DNA from: Cyclobacteriaceae bacterium
GTDB taxonomy: Bacteria; Bacteroidota; Bacteroidia; Cytophagales; Cyclobacteriaceae
NCBI GenBank assembly: GCA_958296015.1
Contig: CATQIH010000019.1
Span: 20,396-84,395 of the forward strand
DNA: 64,000 bases
Direction of reading: 5' to 3'
Of this stretch, positions 62,666 through 64,000 are shown piece by piece; positions within the stretch are counted from its first letter, which is position 1; every line of letters starts with the position of its first letter. Position numbers and translations under genes: made by a program. The notes under the pieces are model-generated. The model had not been told where the DNA came from, did no database searches, and worked only from the letters and a program-made list of their open reading frames with translations.

Positions 62666-64000
62666 ATGGCTTTAGATACCGTTAGCAGCAGTAAAAATTA
62701 CGATTCCGACTTTTGTGGGAGTATTCCCATCAACTTTATCAATTCTATTCAGCCGCATGGACTGCTCATGGGTATACAGAAAGATACCTGGAAGGTGATA
62801 CAGGTAAGCGAAAATGTAACAGACGTGCTGGACATCTCGCCGGAACAGCTCCTTGACCAGCCATTTGATACCATGCTGGCCGATAAAGACCAGCTGGAGA
62901 GGCTACAGACCCGGCTGGCAGACTGGCCTTCTACCGAAAGAATGCTGCTAAGCCTGAAGCTACGCTGCCACGAAAAGTCGACACAGTTCTCCGCAGTAGT
63001 TCACACCTATGATAAGTACTATTTGGTAGAACTACAGGAAGCCAGCGCGCAGGAGGCAGTTCCTTCTTTGCTGGAATCAAGCCAGAAGGTCAAAAAGGTA
63101 TTCCTTGCGCTACAGGAAGCCGAAAATGTCACCCGGATCGGAGAAATTGCCGTCGATCAGATCAGGGAACTGACGGGCTTCGACAAAGTGATGCTCTACA
63201 GATTTGACAAACAGTGGAATGGCACTGTCATTGCCGAAGCAAGTGCCGAAGAAATGGTGCCTTACCTGGGGCTGCGTTTTCCGGCATCCGACGTTCCGCG
63301 TCAGTCGCGGGAGTTGTACCTGCACAATCCTTACCGTATGATACCGGACATTCATTACAAGCCCGCCAGGCTTATTCCTATCATCAATCCGCTCACCCGA
63401 AGCTTCACCGACCTGAGTGCTTGCAACCTGCGGGCCGTGCCAAAGGTGCATTTGGAATACCTTGGCAATATGGGCGTGGAGGCTTCTATGTCTGTGCCCA
63501 TTATTCTGGAAAACAAGCTATGGGGACTGATCTCGTGCCATCATAAGGTATCTAACCACCCCAATGTAGAGATGCTTACTACACTGGATTTGCTGGCCGC
63601 CCTGATCTCTTCCAACATTGCTTCCAAAGAAAATGGAGAAAAGTTAAGACATAAGAGTGAGGTTGACAATTTGAAGATAAGCTTACTCGAGAAGCTATAC
63701 ACAGAGAATGACCCGGCGGGTAGCGTTCTCTCCAACGCAGATGACGTGATGCAGTTGTTCAAAGCTACAGGTTTTTCACTGGTGTTAGATGGCAAAATCA
63801 GCAGCAGTGGGGAGGTGCCCAACGACAGGCAAATCAACAACCTGGTGGTGTGGCTGAAGCGTTATAAGGGTGAGAAAATGTTTTTTACCAAAGCACTGCC
63901 CGAAATGTATGAACCCGCGCAAGCATACAAAGACATTTCCAGCGGGCTGATTGCACTCAATATTACCCGGCAAAAAGAAAACTACTTTCTCATTTACCGG
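62666..64000 (+). CDS. bphP: Bacteriophytochrome, 3' end beyond the window
   Basis: The frame runs open from the ATG at 62666 to the window end (445 codons). The N-terminal PAS domain has the biliverdin Cys17 in SDFCGSIPINFINSIQPHGLL. The GAF domain carries RFPASDVPRQSRELYLHNPYRMIPDI and the His in LRAVPKVHLEYLGNMGVEAS. A PHY domain begins near residue 320. The output domain, probably a histidine kinase, is outside the window. It senses red/far-red light. The ATG is two bases after the heme oxygenase stop, so the two are one operon. Confidence 0.93.
   Translation, partial: MALDTVSSSKNYDSDFCGSIPINFINSIQPHGLLMGIQKDTWKVIQVSENVTDVLDISPEQLLDQPFDTMLADKDQLERLQTRLADWPSTERMLLSLKLRCHEKSTQFSAVVHTYDKYYLVELQEASAQEAVPSLLESSQKVKKVFLALQEAENVTRIGEIAVDQIRELTGFDKVMLYRFDKQWNGTVIAEASAEEMVPYLGLRFPASDVPRQSRELYLHNPYRMIPDIHYKPARLIPIINPLTRSFTDLSACNLRAVPKVHLEYLGNMGVEASMSVPIILENKLWGLISCHHKVSNHPNVEMLTTLDLLAALISSNIASKENGEKLRHKSEVDNLKISLLEKLYTENDPAGSVLSNADDVMQLFKATGFSLVLDGKISSSGEVPNDRQINNLVVWLKRYKGEKMFFTKALPEMYEPAQAYKDISSGLIALNITRQKENYFLIYR

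Overview
The window looks like a chromosomal segment of a free-living Bacteroidota, most likely of the Cytophagales. The grounds are DUF5074, GSCFA, DUF2480 and DUF2846 proteins, a tRNA-Gln/prs/L25/pth block, an ECF sigma/TPR/CHAT trio, many SPII lipoproteins with little Shine-Dalgarno signal, and promoters that fit the Bacteroidota pattern (TTG, about 19 bases, TAnnTTTG). GC content is moderate by eye, with AT-rich patches around 24.3-25.8 and 33-36 kb. I can name no species.

Layout. 1-15.0 kb: a cut-off DUF5074 surface protein, a PAP2 phosphatase, two orphan histidine kinases, a HAD enzyme, MurF, TsaB, DUF2461, DUF2480, an SDR with small neighbours, a methyltransferase and a CDP-alcohol-transferase-like membrane protein. 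15.2-22.0 kb: a catabolic cluster of ethanolamine permease, glutamine-synthetase-like gamma-glutamyl ligase, Fe-type alcohol dehydrogenase, gamma-glutamyl hydrolase and aldehyde dehydrogenase. Its spacers hold three different tandem-repeat arrays and three copies of one perfect 18-bp palindrome. 22.1-24.3 kb: DUF1080 and Gfo/Idh/MocA proteins. 25.4-33.0 kb: an ECF sigma, TPR membrane protein and TPR-CHAT caspase-like locus. The CHAT gene is broken twice, by an IS5-type element whose removal restores the frame and by a one-base homopolymer change. A second IS5-type element and a structured repeat lie beside it. 33.3-42.5 kb: lipoproteins and outer-membrane proteins (one with an odd Cys-rich hydrophobic tail), FolK, SppA, and a MORN-like protein with a decayed partial copy.

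42.5-50 kb is housekeeping: HMCES/YedK, rpsF-rpsR-rplI, GSCFA, a YyaL-type thioredoxin protein, Pth, L25, Prs and tRNA-Gln. 50.3-54.3 kb is an exopolysaccharide operon (priming transferase, nucleotide-sugar dehydrogenase, GT4). 54.4-60.6 kb carries a POT peptide transporter, transaldolase, a hydrolase with a degraded active site, and a lipoprotein cytochrome c with a sorbosone-dehydrogenase-like lipoprotein. 60.9-64 kb carries free methionine-R-sulfoxide reductase, heme oxygenase and a bacteriophytochrome cut by the window end.

The most novel signals are the glutamylated-ethanolamine cluster with its palindrome and repeat architecture, and a dispersed structured repeat family (about 11.03-11.24, 30.19-30.25 and 31.79-32.03 kb, with related GC-rich repeats at 56.4-56.6 kb). 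The two full copies of that family show compensatory changes in their hairpin stems.
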